From Trichomonas vaginalis G3 (Eukaryota; Parabasalia; Trichomonadida; Trichomonadidae): a stretch of DNA of 64,000 nt. Within the stretch, counting starts at the first letter, position 1; each line of letters opens with the position of its first letter. This document shows positions 20,301 to 30,526 of this stretch, piece by piece. The notes beneath the pieces were generated by a model. That model saw only the letters and a program-made list of their open reading frames with translations, was not told where the DNA came from and did not search any database. The stretch covers positions 28,163,896-28,227,895 of the forward strand of contig NC_067206.1 of NCBI RefSeq assembly GCF_026262505.1. Direction: 5' to 3'. Position numbers and translations under genes: made by a program.

Positions 20301-23283
20301 AATCCACCTAATTTGCGTCCACTCCCAGTTACATCTATTGAAAACATTGAACATCGAAAACTGTTTGGTTTTGAGTTCTTTAACCCAGTCCAGTCACAAG
20401 TTTTCTTCCAGACATATCGCACAGACGAAAATCTCCTGATTTGCGCTCCTACAGCTGCAGGCAAGACATCAATTGCCGAACTTGCGATTTGTCGCCTTTT
20501 CTCAACACATCCCGAACAAAAAGCAGTTTACCTGGCTCCTCTTAAAGCTATTGTCACAGAACGTGTTCAAGACTGGCGCATGAAATTCGGTGATAAATTG
20601 ATTGAATTGACAGGTGAATTCACCCCAGATTCTAATGCTATTGCTAAAGCAAGTCTTATTGTTGCCACACCAGAGAAATGGGATGCCGTTTCTCGTGGAT
20701 TTGTTGTTCGTCGTTTTGTCCAAACAGTTGGTTTAGTTGTTATTGATGAAGCACATTTACTTGGCACAGACCGTGGCCACATCATTGAAGCAGTTGTTGA
20801 CCGAATGAAATCGATGCCAACTAAAGTCCGATTCATTGGTTTGAGCACATGTTTATCCAATCCACTTGATGTTGCAGAGTTCTTAGGTGTTTCTCATCGT
20901 GGTACATACAACTTCCCCCCACAAATGCGCGCTGTTCCATTGAAGACATTCATCCGTGGATTCCCTGGTCGTCATTTCTGTCCTCGAATGGCATCTATGA
21001 ACAAACCACTTTCAGATGCTATCCGTGAGTACTCTAATGACAAACCAACACTTGTTTTCGTTCCATCACGTCGTCAGACTCGTTTGACAGCATTCGACCT
21101 TATTTCATACGCAACGAACAGAGGCGAACCATTCTATTACACTACACCAGAGACCGCATTGGCCAGCCAGAAAGTTCAAGACCAAACATTGTCACTGTCT
21201 TAGTTTAGGTATTGGTTTGCATCACGCAGGTTTAGTTTCCAGTGACTGCGAGATTGTTGAAGAATTGTTTGCATCAGGAAAGATGAAGTTGTTAGTTGCT
21301 ACAGCCACATTGGCATGGGGTGTCAATCTTCCTGCACATTTTGTTGTCATCAAAGGCACTGAGTTCCACGACGCTAAGACATGCCAATACGTTCCATACT
21401 CTAGCACTGAAATGCAGCAGATGATGGGTCGTGCTGGTCGTCCTCAGTTCGACACAGAAGGCATTGTCATGATTCTTTGCGAGGAAGGTCGTAAAGATTT
21501 CTTGAAGCGATTCATCAACTCTCCTCTTCCAGTCGAATCTAACTTATTCGAACACGCTAGTGAACACGCCAATGCTGAGATTGCATCAGGTCGTATCAAA
21601 TCTAAGAAGTCACTTATGTCATGGCTTAAACGTTCATTCTTTGCAATCCGTCTTGATAAGAATCCCGGTTATTACGAGAACATCACATTGGAAGAAGTTT
21701 CATCGAACATCATCAAAGCGTTGACAGACAAACACTGCATCAGTGTCAACTTGGAAGGACACATCAATCCAACACCAGAAGGACGCATTGCATCCATCTT
21801 CTATGTCTCTCCCGACGACGTTAAGTTGTTTATTGATCGCATGAATGAGTCATCCAATGTTGTTTCTCTTCTTCGTCTTATCTGCATGGCACAGGAATTC
21901 AAACAAGTCCCAGTTCGTCACTCAGAAGACGAAGTTGTCATGGACATGACTCCACGCTTCAAGACCGAAGATCCCATTGATTCTCCTCACACCAAAGCAT
22001 TCTTCATGTGCCAGTACTACTTTTCTCGTCGTGAGATGCCTATTCCCGATTTCATCACCGATTTGGCATCGGTTCTTGACCAAGCTCTTCGAATTGTCGG
22101 ATGTTTCTCGGAGATCGCCGCCATCCGAGGCGAACTTAACGCCGTCATCAATGCAAGCATTCTCACCCAGATGCTTGTCCAAGGCTGCTGGCACGACCAG
22201 AACTCTATCCAAGCATTAGTTGATGTTCAGTTATTCAAACAACTTCAGCAACAAAACATCAACTTGCTTCCTCAAATCTTGTTCAAAGACACACCTCTTC
22301 CAGGCACCGAATTCATCAAAGATCGAGTTGTTCTTTTCAAGAACAAGTCACATTTGATTTCCACCAACGGCATGGCAGTCCGTATCACATTGGAACACAT
22401 CTCAGGAACACTTGGTTCACAAGTCATTTCTCCACACTTCACGCGTAAAGGTATCCAAAGTCTTTTCATTCTTGTTGGCGATCCATCCACAGGTAAGTTG
22501 TTTGGTCACCGCCGTGTTCAACTTAAGAAGGAAACACATGTTGTCACCATCCAATGCCAAGAAAGAATTCCAGGAAGTGCATGGATTTACATGCTTTCCG
22601 ATTGTTACCTTGGCATTGACCAGATGTATCCGATCATTTCATCAGAGATGAACAACTTGAAATCAGCAAGTGGAAAACTTGTTGAATCACATCTTGAATT
22701 CGATTCTCATCTTGTCCAAATCGACCGCAACCGTAATCGAAAGAAACGAGATATATTCCTTAAGAAACCAGATTCCAATCCAGAACAACAACCACAACAA
22801 AATGAAACATCCAAACCAAAACAACAAGAACAACAAAACAAGGACAAAGACAAAGATCAAGATAAAACCGGAAACAAAAACAAACAGAATCAAAAGAAAC
22901 AACAAAATCAAAACCAAAAGAATAAGAAACAGAAACAGAAAACGAATTTTGCAGAGTATGTTGGTGATGAACATAAAACAGAAGAAAAACCAAAACATCC
23001 AGAATCTCAAAAACAAAATTCTAAGTTCGCCGAGTACAAACCACCGAGATCTTCCGAAGAACAAAGTAACAATAATAACAACAATAAGAATAACAAGAAC
23101 AAGAAACTTCAACAGTCAGTTCACGAAATCAGAATCGAGCGTCCTAAACGAGATGAACCTCATCTTGATATTCCCGAAGGTGTTCGTAACGAAAACTTTG
23201 AAGCACATCGAAACGAAGAAGTTCGTCGTCAACCAAGAACTCGTTCCCGTGGTGGTGGTCGAGGTAACATCGACATTAGATAA
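17400..23283 (+). CDS. ASCC3: ASCC3/Slh1-type double-cassette RNA helicase (with a frame shift)
   Basis: About 1,960 residues in two phases. Cassette 1: CAPTGAGKT (~175), DEIHLL (~290), GLSATLPNYTDVA, then TATLAWGVNLPAH and GRAGRPQFD, followed by a Sec63 region. Cassette 2: CAPTAAGKT (~1015), DEAHLLG (~1115), GFPGRHFCPRMASMNKP, HHAGL, MMGRAGRPQFD and a second Sec63 region. GKMNYLLQTYISR and the PRMASMNKP segment match ASCC3/Slh1 better than Brr2. This family splits collided ribosomes in the RQT/ASCC complex. The N-terminus is shorter than in animal ASCC3, and a ~170-residue Q/N/K-rich tail with two FAEY motifs is added. The frame changes phase by one base between ~21190 and 21202, just before LGIGLHHAG; homology continues across it. 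This could be a sequencing error, recent decay or frameshifting. Confidence 0.85.
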
Positions 23284-23390
23284 ATTTGTATTTATATATA
23301 TCTATATATATTTATGTTATATTACAAATAAAACATATCTTTTTATTTATTTATCTCCATAACAACTTAAATTATTATAATCTACAGTCT

Positions 23391-25925
23391 TCATAAAGAT
23401 TTTAGATAATTTTTTACATTGCCTGTTGCAAGATCCAATGCCGTTTTTCCATATTTATTCTTTACTTCTTTATCAGCTCCATTAGAGATAAGATATTGAA
23501 CAACTTCAAGATGACCATTAGATGATGCAGAAATGAGTGGAGTCCATCCATCATCATTCTTTGCATCTTTATCAGCTCCATTAGAGATAAGATATTGAAC
23601 AACTTCAAGATGACCATTAGATGATGCAGAAATGAGTGGAGTCCATCCATCATCATTCTTTGCATTTTTATCAGCTCCATTAGAGATAAGATATTGAACA
23701 ACTTCAAGATGACCATTAGATGATGCAGAAATGAGTGGAGTAGATCCATCTTTATTCTTTGCTTCTTTATCAGCTCCATTAGAGATAAGATATTGAACAA
23801 CTTCAAGATGACCATATCTTGATGCCCAAATGAGTGGAGTCCATCCATCATTATCCTCTGCTTCTTTATCAGCTCCATTAGAGATAAGATATTGAACAAC
23901 TTCAAGATGACCATTAGATGATGCAGAAATGAGTGGAGTCCATCCATCATCATTCTTTGCATCTTTATCAGCTCCATTAGAGATAAGATATTGAACAACT
24001 TCAAGATTATCAGTAGATGATGCACAAATGAGTGGAGTAGATCCATCATTATCCTCTGCTTCTTTATCAGCTCCATTAGAGATAAGATATTGAACAACTT
24101 CAAGATGACCATTATATGATGCTTTAATGAGTGGAGTAGATCCATCTTTATTCTTTGCTTCTTTATCAGCTCCATTAGAGATAAGATATTGAACAACTTC
24201 AAGATGACCATATCTTGATGCTTTAATGAGTGGAGTCCATCCATCATTATCCTCTGCTTCTTTATCAGCTCCATTAGAGATAAGATATTGAACAACTTCA
24301 AGATGACCATATCTTGATGCCCAAATGAGTGGAGTCCATCCATCATTATCCTCTGCTTCTTTATCAGCTCCATTAGAGATAAGATATTGAACAACTTCAA
24401 GATGACCATTAGATGATGCAGAAATGAGTGGAGTCCATCCATCATTATCCTCTGCTTCTTTATCAGCTCCATTAGAGATAAGATATTGAACAACTTCAAG
24501 ATGACCATTAGATGATGCAGAAATGAGTGGAGTCCATCCATCATCATTCTTTGCATCTTTATCAGCTCCATTAGAGATAAGATATTTAACAACTTCAAGA
24601 TGACCATTAGATGATGCAGAAATGAGTGGAGTCCATCCATCATCATTCTTTGCATCTTTATCAGCTCCATTAGAGATAAGATATTGAACAACTTCAAGAT
24701 GACCATTAGATGATGCAGAAATGAGTGGAGTAGATCCATCTTTATTCTTTGCTTCTTTATCAGCTCCATTAGAGATAAGATATTGAACAACTTCAAGATT
24801 ATCAGTAGATGATGCACAAATGAGTGGAGTACATCCAGCATTATTCTTTGCTTCTTTATCAGCTCCATTAGAGATAAGATATTGAACAACTTCAAGATGA
24901 CCATTAGATGATGCAAAAATGAGTGGAGTCTGATTATTTTTGTTTTTAACTTCTTTATCGCAGCCATGCTCAATCAGAGATTTAACGAGTGTAAGATTTC
25001 CTTTTTCACATGATTCGAATAAGATATTATTACGAAATTCATCATCATTTTTATTTAGAATGTCTTCACATGCTGTTTCAAATAAAGTTAGATCAACTTT
25101 TCTTGAAAGATCATCAAGATATTTGTAAACGCCTTGATAATCGCTTGGAATGAAATATCGATTGCAATCGTGTTTTTTATTTCTTGATCTAAGTAATGAA
25201 TCATGAAGAGATTTGATAATATTGAAATAGTTGTTTTCATCACTAATGACAAGATTTTTATTGATGACTTGTTCACTGCAAAATTCGAAATGAATGTATT
25301 CAACGAGTGGTGAGAAAATTTCACTTTCGTTAATGAGAGAGAATATGAAATTTGCTATCGAATCCTCATCTTTGATTAATAGTTTATCATTATTAAAAAT
25401 ACTTTGAATGATATCAAATCCGAGTTTCTTCGAAATTGATTTTAGATCATCTTGATCAATCTCGTAGAAATGAGAAGAAATGAAATCAACACATTCTGAT
25501 ATTTTGCTCTCAGAACAAATATCAAAATAAATCTCGAGTAGTTGAACACAGTTATTTTTGTCGAGAACCATTTTGTCGAGAACCTGTGTTTTATATGGAT
25601 CAATCAGTTCTTGTATTCCGAGTTTATTTCCGATGTAGAAAAGATCTTTCGATATTGTATCATTGCATTCAAATTCTGTTTTATTATATTGTAATATCTC
25701 TTTCAACACTTCATATGTTTCTTGTGATTCTACTTTCGTTTTGATATCGATCTTTAGTGTATTGTTATCTAATACATAAGTATTGTAAATCATTTGAGAA
25801 AATGCAACAGCGAAATATTTATTTATTTGTATTTCTACATTGTTTACAGTTAATATAACTCTTTCATTCATTTTGAAACCATGAACCCGTTCCAACATAT
25901 GATTCTTTAGTTGGATTATTACCAT
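23391..25925 (-). CDS. BTB/BACK-like ankyrin-repeat protein, longer paralogue
   Basis: 844 residues with the same N-terminal BTB/BACK-like region as the gene at 13221-14951, then about seventeen ankyrin repeats (residues ~320-844) such as DDGWTPLISASSNGHLEVVQ. Repeat units of 99 bases are often identical, so unit number probably changes by unequal exchange. It differs from the shorter paralogue in the BACK region by a five-residue insertion (MVLDK) made by a 15-base tandem duplication at about 25560-25585. The start MVIIQLKNHMLERVHGFKMN is the same in both genes. An AGCATTTTTTTAA motif lies just upstream of the ATG. The function is unknown; it is likely a protein-binding adaptor. Confidence 0.9.
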   Translation of the reverse strand: MVIIQLKNHMLERVHGFKMNERVILTVNNVEIQINKYFAVAFSQMIYNTYVLDNNTLKIDIKTKVESQETYEVLKEILQYNKTEFECNDTISKDLFYIGNKLGIQELIDPYKTQVLDKMVLDKNNCVQLLEIYFDICSESKISECVDFISSHFYEIDQDDLKSISKKLGFDIIQSIFNNDKLLIKDEDSIANFIFSLINESEIFSPLVEYIHFEFCSEQVINKNLVISDENNYFNIIKSLHDSLLRSRNKKHDCNRYFIPSDYQGVYKYLDDLSRKVDLTLFETACEDILNKNDDEFRNNILFESCEKGNLTLVKSLIEHGCDKEVKNKNNQTPLIFASSNGHLEVVQYLISNGADKEAKNNAGCTPLICASSTDNLEVVQYLISNGADKEAKNKDGSTPLISASSNGHLEVVQYLISNGADKDAKNDDGWTPLISASSNGHLEVVKYLISNGADKDAKNDDGWTPLISASSNGHLEVVQYLISNGADKEAEDNDGWTPLISASSNGHLEVVQYLISNGADKEAEDNDGWTPLIWASRYGHLEVVQYLISNGADKEAEDNDGWTPLIKASRYGHLEVVQYLISNGADKEAKNKDGSTPLIKASYNGHLEVVQYLISNGADKEAEDNDGSTPLICASSTDNLEVVQYLISNGADKDAKNDDGWTPLISASSNGHLEVVQYLISNGADKEAEDNDGWTPLIWASRYGHLEVVQYLISNGADKEAKNKDGSTPLISASSNGHLEVVQYLISNGADKNAKNDDGWTPLISASSNGHLEVVQYLISNGADKDAKNDDGWTPLISASSNGHLEVVQYLISNGADKEVKNKYGKTALDLATGNVKNYLKSL

Positions 25926-26017
25926 TTTCGCTTATTAAAAAAATGCTGGAAAAATTAAACACACAGTCATAAAATTTCACCTCTTTCACACTCAGATATA
26001 AATATATATAGTTATAT

Positions 26018-27079
26018 TAAGGGTTTCGTTTTGCGAAAAAAACGTACAATACACAATTTCGCTAAAAAAACATTTAGCTAGCAATTTCGACCTTTGACTC
26101 CACTCAAGACGTCACTTTTTTAATTTTGCGGTATCATATTTTTGGAAAATCTTTATGAATATTATATAAAAAGTCTCTTTAATATCTATATTTCATATTT
26201 TTATCGATTTTTAAAGTTTTTGCGAAAAGTATTCAATTATTTTTGCTATTTGGTCGGGTAAATGTCGGATTTGCGACATTTTCTGATATGATATTCAGAT
26301 TCTACGTTGATAATAATGCTTATAGAACCCTCTTGCTATTGTGTCAAAATTGCGAAACCGATAGCAAAAATATCTCGCAATATCAAAATTGAGATATTGA
26401 GTGAATTATGCATTATAGAGATTAAAAATCTGATTTGTGAAAACATCTCATCAGTTTCTAGCTAATTCAAAAATCTTTACTATCTTATTCGATTAAAATG
26501 AAAAGGGAATAGTTTCATTATGCTTTAAATGACAGCCTTATAATATAATCATAGTTTTCGCTCAATATGCAGCATTTTTTTTTCGAAATCTATGGTCAAT
26601 ATCCTAAATACTGATTGCTTTGCATTCATATCTCTTACATTTTCTATACCCACATCACTATTCATTGCTATTCCTATCTTTTTCATTTTTGTTTGTTTCT
26701 CATAATTTCTCAAAAACATGATAACTTGATATTTGTAAATATCATACTTTATAACGTAAATAAGAACTTGACCTATTAAGAAAAGCAAAGCAGTAATGAA
26801 AAGAAAATCTGAAATTCATAAAAATTACAAGTTTCTGATGACAATTAGCTTAATTAAACCAGGTACAAGATTATATAATTGTATTTTCTATCCAATTATC
26901 CATATAATATCTTATCCAGAAAAAATAACTTGATCAATACCAAATGATTTTTTAACTAGTAAATAAAGTATTTTCTTTACACACACATTGTATATCATAG
27001 TTTTTTTTTTTTGGTTTCGCAAAACATCCAAAAACAAATATGCTATAAAAGTGACAATTTTAGCAAAACGAAACCCTTA
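26018..27079 (-). mobile_element. Mutator-like repeat, copy B, uninterrupted
   Basis: 1062 bp with inverted ends (TAAGGGTTTCGTTTTGCG and GCAAAACGAAACCCTTA) between GTTATAT duplications at 26011-26017 and 27080-27086 (readable as up to 9 bp, TAGTTATAT). It matches copy A (6918-9373) in inverse orientation. It lacks the 1394 bp hAT-like insertion, so it shows the ancestral sequence. High identity over ~1 kb implies recent activity of the family. No transposase is encoded. Confidence 0.8.
26549..26788 (-). CDS. Small conserved frame inside the Mutator-like repeat
   Basis: 79 codons. The start MLFLIGQVLIYVIKYDIYKY is hydrophobic and could be one membrane segment. The remainder is basic and polar (EKQTKMKKIGIAMNSDVGIE, ending KMLHIERKL). 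The last ~65 codons are preserved in copy A without stops, which is mild evidence for selection but may simply reflect recent copying. I recognise no family, and it may be chance coding potential in a non-autonomous element. Confidence 0.25.
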   Translation of the reverse strand: MLFLIGQVLIYVIKYDIYKYQVIMFLRNYEKQTKMKKIGIAMNSDVGIENVRDMNAKQSVFRILTIDFEKKMLHIERKL

Positions 27080-27086
27080 GTTATAT

Positions 27087-27670
27087 GGAATTTATATGCC
27101 AAATTGTGAACACAGTTAAATTTTCCATCACATTTTCATTTTGATGGATTTTTCATTTTTAAAATAGTCATCAGTATAACTCATGGTATATGAAATTTAT
27201 AAGTCAAATTACAAGTAAAGTAAATTTATTTTAAGAGGATACTGTAAATTGTGATTCAAAATGTGAATCTTTCAATACGATTCAAAAATTGAATTACAAA
27301 ATGAAAATTATCGTTATCGTCATGAAACATCTACAAATTGTTCAAAACAATATTTTATAAAATGCACATAAACAGGATCTCGATTTATGATATATAATTA
27401 AATACCCATCAATTCAATTTTTTGGGGCCCCATTTTTTAATGAAATATTAATCCCCAAAAGAACTTGAAGTGATTGGTATTCCAATATACTTCAAACATT
27501 TTTCTGAGCAAAACTCAGAAAAAGTTTGAAGTATATTTCTAATATATGATATTCCTTTTCTCATATCAGACTCATTCCAAGTAATTTATTATGATAAACG
27601 AAAAATAACTGCAATGATTTGTAAAGTGAGGAAAAATTCATTTGTAATAAAAAAATCTCTAAAAATTTAT
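27087..27670. other. Intergenic stretch with a long hairpin
   Basis: No gene is seen. At about 27487-27532, ATACTTCAAACATTTTTCTG is followed, after a 5-9 base spacer, by its near-perfect reverse complement; arms are ~22 bases with a small bulge. It lies ~140 bases beyond the 3' end of the HEAT-repeat gene and could be a transcript end structure or a small palindromic repeat. Confidence 0.4.
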
Positions 27671-30115
27671 TTATTTCAATAGAATCTTAAGTTTGTTGAG
27701 TTTTGGTCTCTCTTTAGAGTAATCCTTAGAAATTTGCTTCTCTATAAGAGAGTTCTTCTTGCATGTTTCTTTGAAGACAACTTTAGCATCATTGATGTAT
27801 TCGTTATTGATACCAATTTCTTCCAATTCTTTCTTAGACATGAAAAGAATTTGAACAACACTTTTAGACAAATACAACAAAACTGTTTTGAACTTATCTG
27901 CTTCTTTCATCATAGAAAGAATCAATGGAAGGATGTCATTCATTGATGTAACAGGGATATCCTCAAGAATTCCCTGAACCAAGTCTTTGTTGACCACGAT
28001 ATTGATATCCTTAGACAAATAAACTGAAAAAACTAAACGTGACAATGTTGGAATAACCATTGATTCATCATCCTCTTCTTCTTCGTCATCTTCTTCTTCA
28101 TTTCCATTGTCGTTGTATCCATGGCAGCGTGCAAGTGATCTAGTGCATGTCTTGATGATTTCGTCGCCATCAACTGAATGCGGATACCTTTGAACCAACA
28201 AAATCATGATTTCTACAATAGAACAAAATTCTTCCCTTGATTTGACTGGTGATTTCAAAATCAGTTCGTTGATCTCAGTGTACAACTGTTTGATTGTTGG
28301 CTGGGAAAGAACATTTGAAACTAATGATGCTTCGACAACTTCTAAGACTGCTGGCATCAATGAAATTCTTGTTTTGCTGACAAAACTACTGACTTTTTCT
28401 GCCAAACTTCCTGATTTAAGAGGAATTTGTTTGATAACAGCAGAAATGAAGTAGAAAAGCATTGTCTTGGAATCACCAATGAGATATGGTTCAAGATTAG
28501 ATAAATATGATGGCTTTCCTTCAAGAATTTGTTGACATGATTCTAAAAGTTTTTGTTCGGAAACTAATTTCAAAATCTTCTTCATTATGTGGAAACAAAT
28601 GTTCATATTTTGACTCTCTTGTGTTCTCAAACAATAACTAAAAACTTTGTCAAAAATGACATTGGATTGTTCTTTTGTAAGTTGTGATTTCAAAGCAATT
28701 ACAATCGAATCAATGTAGATTATTTCATCACCAGAAATATCTTCCAATGATTTGCAAGCGAAATCAACAATTGGTTCAACAAACTGTGGATAGTTACATC
28801 CTTCAATTGATGAAGAAATTGTTTGTGCAAGGTCAAGTTTAAACTTCCTTTCTGATTTAGAACCAATTTCTTTTAATGTTTCAACTAAAGGAGGAATGAA
28901 ATCATCAAGAATCCGCTTGAATGTCTCAGGAATGACTTTGCCAACTGCAAGAATATAATTTCCAATCTTGCTGTTGAACATGGAATTGTTTGATTTGATC
29001 AGTTCTGATGCTACATCTAATTCTTGTTCAAATGTTTCTTCTAAAACATCTGTGTTCACTGCTGCAAGAAGGGAATATGTTTCAAGGACTAATGCACGTG
29101 TATTGAGGTCTTTAGATTGAGATGTGATGACAAGGAAGTCATAAATTGGCTGGACAATTGTGATTGGTACTGATTCTGAATCATCAAGATATTTTATGAG
29201 GAATTTGAAGAAATGAACAATGTTGGCGGGTGAATACTTTGAATATTGCTTGATGAGCTCGACAACCTTCAGTTTCTCGCAAAACGCACCGGAACCAATG
29301 AGTTTGAGCATTGTTTTGTGAGAAACACGGAATAATTCTGGATCTTGACTGATAAAGAAAAGAAGTAAAAGAGTAAATAGTTCGTCGATGACCTTTGATG
29401 GACCATTTGATATATATTCATCAAGTTTAGGTAATAAATAAAGAGAAACTAATTGATGGATTTTATCTCCTTTCAAATAGTCAATTGCAATCTTGAGAAG
29501 GTCCTCTTGAGCATTCAGTTCAACTTCGAGAATGTCCTGTGCGAAAATTTGTAATAAAATAAGTGATGCGGTTTCATTTTCTGATTTTTGGTAGGTAAGT
29601 AGAAATTCGTATACGGAAGATAGGGCTTCATCTGAAAGGAGTCCAATTTCCGCCAAGTTCATGGCATCAATTAGATCATATGGTAAATTTTGTTTCTCAT
29701 TTAAGAATTTTTGAATTAAAAGGATAGACTTTGTAAGGATATCTGTGATATTTTGTGTAGTAAAGAATGGAAGTAATGAGTAAAGTGATTTAATATTTAA
29801 TAATGTCTCTTGTTCTGTCATATTAAGATTTAAATTTTCGATTAATTCATGGATTTTCGGTGGATTTGATTCTGTAAACTTTGGTGTTTTCTTTGAGAAC
29901 TCAGCCAGGAATGGAAAGACAAAGAAAAAGAGTTTTGTATCTTGAAATACAATATTAATTAAAGAATCCCAAACATTATTGATTATTTCATCGCCAACTG
30001 TTGGCTTCACTGCGCAAGGAAGAACATACGGCTGAAATAATGCTATCAATTGATCTCTATCCATGGTTCTGTTGACACTTTTTTTAAAATCTAGATTTTG
30101 AATTTTTTTTTTCAT
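27671..30115 (-). CDS. HEAT-repeat protein, importin-beta-like
   Basis: Up to 814 residues. The ATG at 30064 (MDRDQLIALFQPYVLP, 797 residues) is the more natural start, because the 17 residues before it are a poly-lysine-like leader. The sequence is almost entirely paired amphipathic helices (for example LLKIAIDYLKGDKIHQLVSL, DDFIPPLVETLKEIG). A strongly acidic loop (EEEDDEEEEDDES) sits near residue 680, as seen in several karyopherins. No cargo can be assigned. Nuclear transport is the best guess from the helical-repeat build plus acidic loop; another HEAT scaffold is possible. Confidence 0.5.
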   Translation of the reverse strand: MKKKIQNLDFKKSVNRTMDRDQLIALFQPYVLPCAVKPTVGDEIINNVWDSLINIVFQDTKLFFFVFPFLAEFSKKTPKFTESNPPKIHELIENLNLNMTEQETLLNIKSLYSLLPFFTTQNITDILTKSILLIQKFLNEKQNLPYDLIDAMNLAEIGLLSDEALSSVYEFLLTYQKSENETASLILLQIFAQDILEVELNAQEDLLKIAIDYLKGDKIHQLVSLYLLPKLDEYISNGPSKVIDELFTLLLLFFISQDPELFRVSHKTMLKLIGSGAFCEKLKVVELIKQYSKYSPANIVHFFKFLIKYLDDSESVPITIVQPIYDFLVITSQSKDLNTRALVLETYSLLAAVNTDVLEETFEQELDVASELIKSNNSMFNSKIGNYILAVGKVIPETFKRILDDFIPPLVETLKEIGSKSERKFKLDLAQTISSSIEGCNYPQFVEPIVDFACKSLEDISGDEIIYIDSIVIALKSQLTKEQSNVIFDKVFSYCLRTQESQNMNICFHIMKKILKLVSEQKLLESCQQILEGKPSYLSNLEPYLIGDSKTMLFYFISAVIKQIPLKSGSLAEKVSSFVSKTRISLMPAVLEVVEASLVSNVLSQPTIKQLYTEINELILKSPVKSREEFCSIVEIMILLVQRYPHSVDGDEIIKTCTRSLARCHGYNDNGNEEEDDEEEEDDESMVIPTLSRLVFSVYLSKDINIVVNKDLVQGILEDIPVTSMNDILPLILSMMKEADKFKTVLLYLSKSVVQILFMSKKELEEIGINNEYINDAKVVFKETCKKNSLIEKQISKDYSKERPKLNKLKILLK

Positions 30116-30526
30116 GAGAGGGCAATTTTTTTATAAAACAATGTTCCTCACCTGCAAACATGAAAACAACTTCGCAATCGGTATTTTCACATCAATGCAC
30201 TTCTCTTGCATTGAACTTAAGCCTAAAAGTTACAACTTTATCTATAAGTATTGGGCAATAACATGAAAGCAACGCATTACATAATGAAATCCATTAAAAA
30301 GTGCTATAGCTCTAGTAAATTTTTGCTAGATTTATCATTTGGACAAGAAATATGAAATTTAATATTTCATAATTATGTTTTTGGAATTTGGAGATTTCAG
30401 CCGTTATTTCTCCAAACGAGATACTTAAAAAGGAGATGCTTTTGATTTGAATTATTATAAATGTCAAAAAATTATTTTTATAAAAAAAGGAAAAAAATAA
30501 AAAAAAGAATGGGGAAAAAATTACAA
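30116..30526. other. Intergenic stretch between the HEAT and LRR genes
   Basis: 411 bases holding the upstream region of the HEAT gene and the 3' end of the LRR gene (both minus strand). No gene, RNA or clear motif is seen. Confidence 0.4.

Noticed and set aside
22687-23112. Minus-strand hydrophobic frame rich in Phe, Leu and Val
   Set aside because: It is the complement of the Q/N/K-rich tail of the helicase; membrane-like look is a by-product.
17400-23283. Assignment of the helicase as spliceosomal Brr2
   Set aside because: Brr2 is similar, but the GKMNYLLQTYISR and GFPGRHFCPRMASMNKP segments and an active-looking second cassette fit ASCC3/Slh1 better.
22670-23362. Long alternative frame with many Asn, Lys, Ile and Arg residues over the helicase tail
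   Set aside because: It is the shifted reading of the Q/N/K-rich repeat DNA and has no domain.
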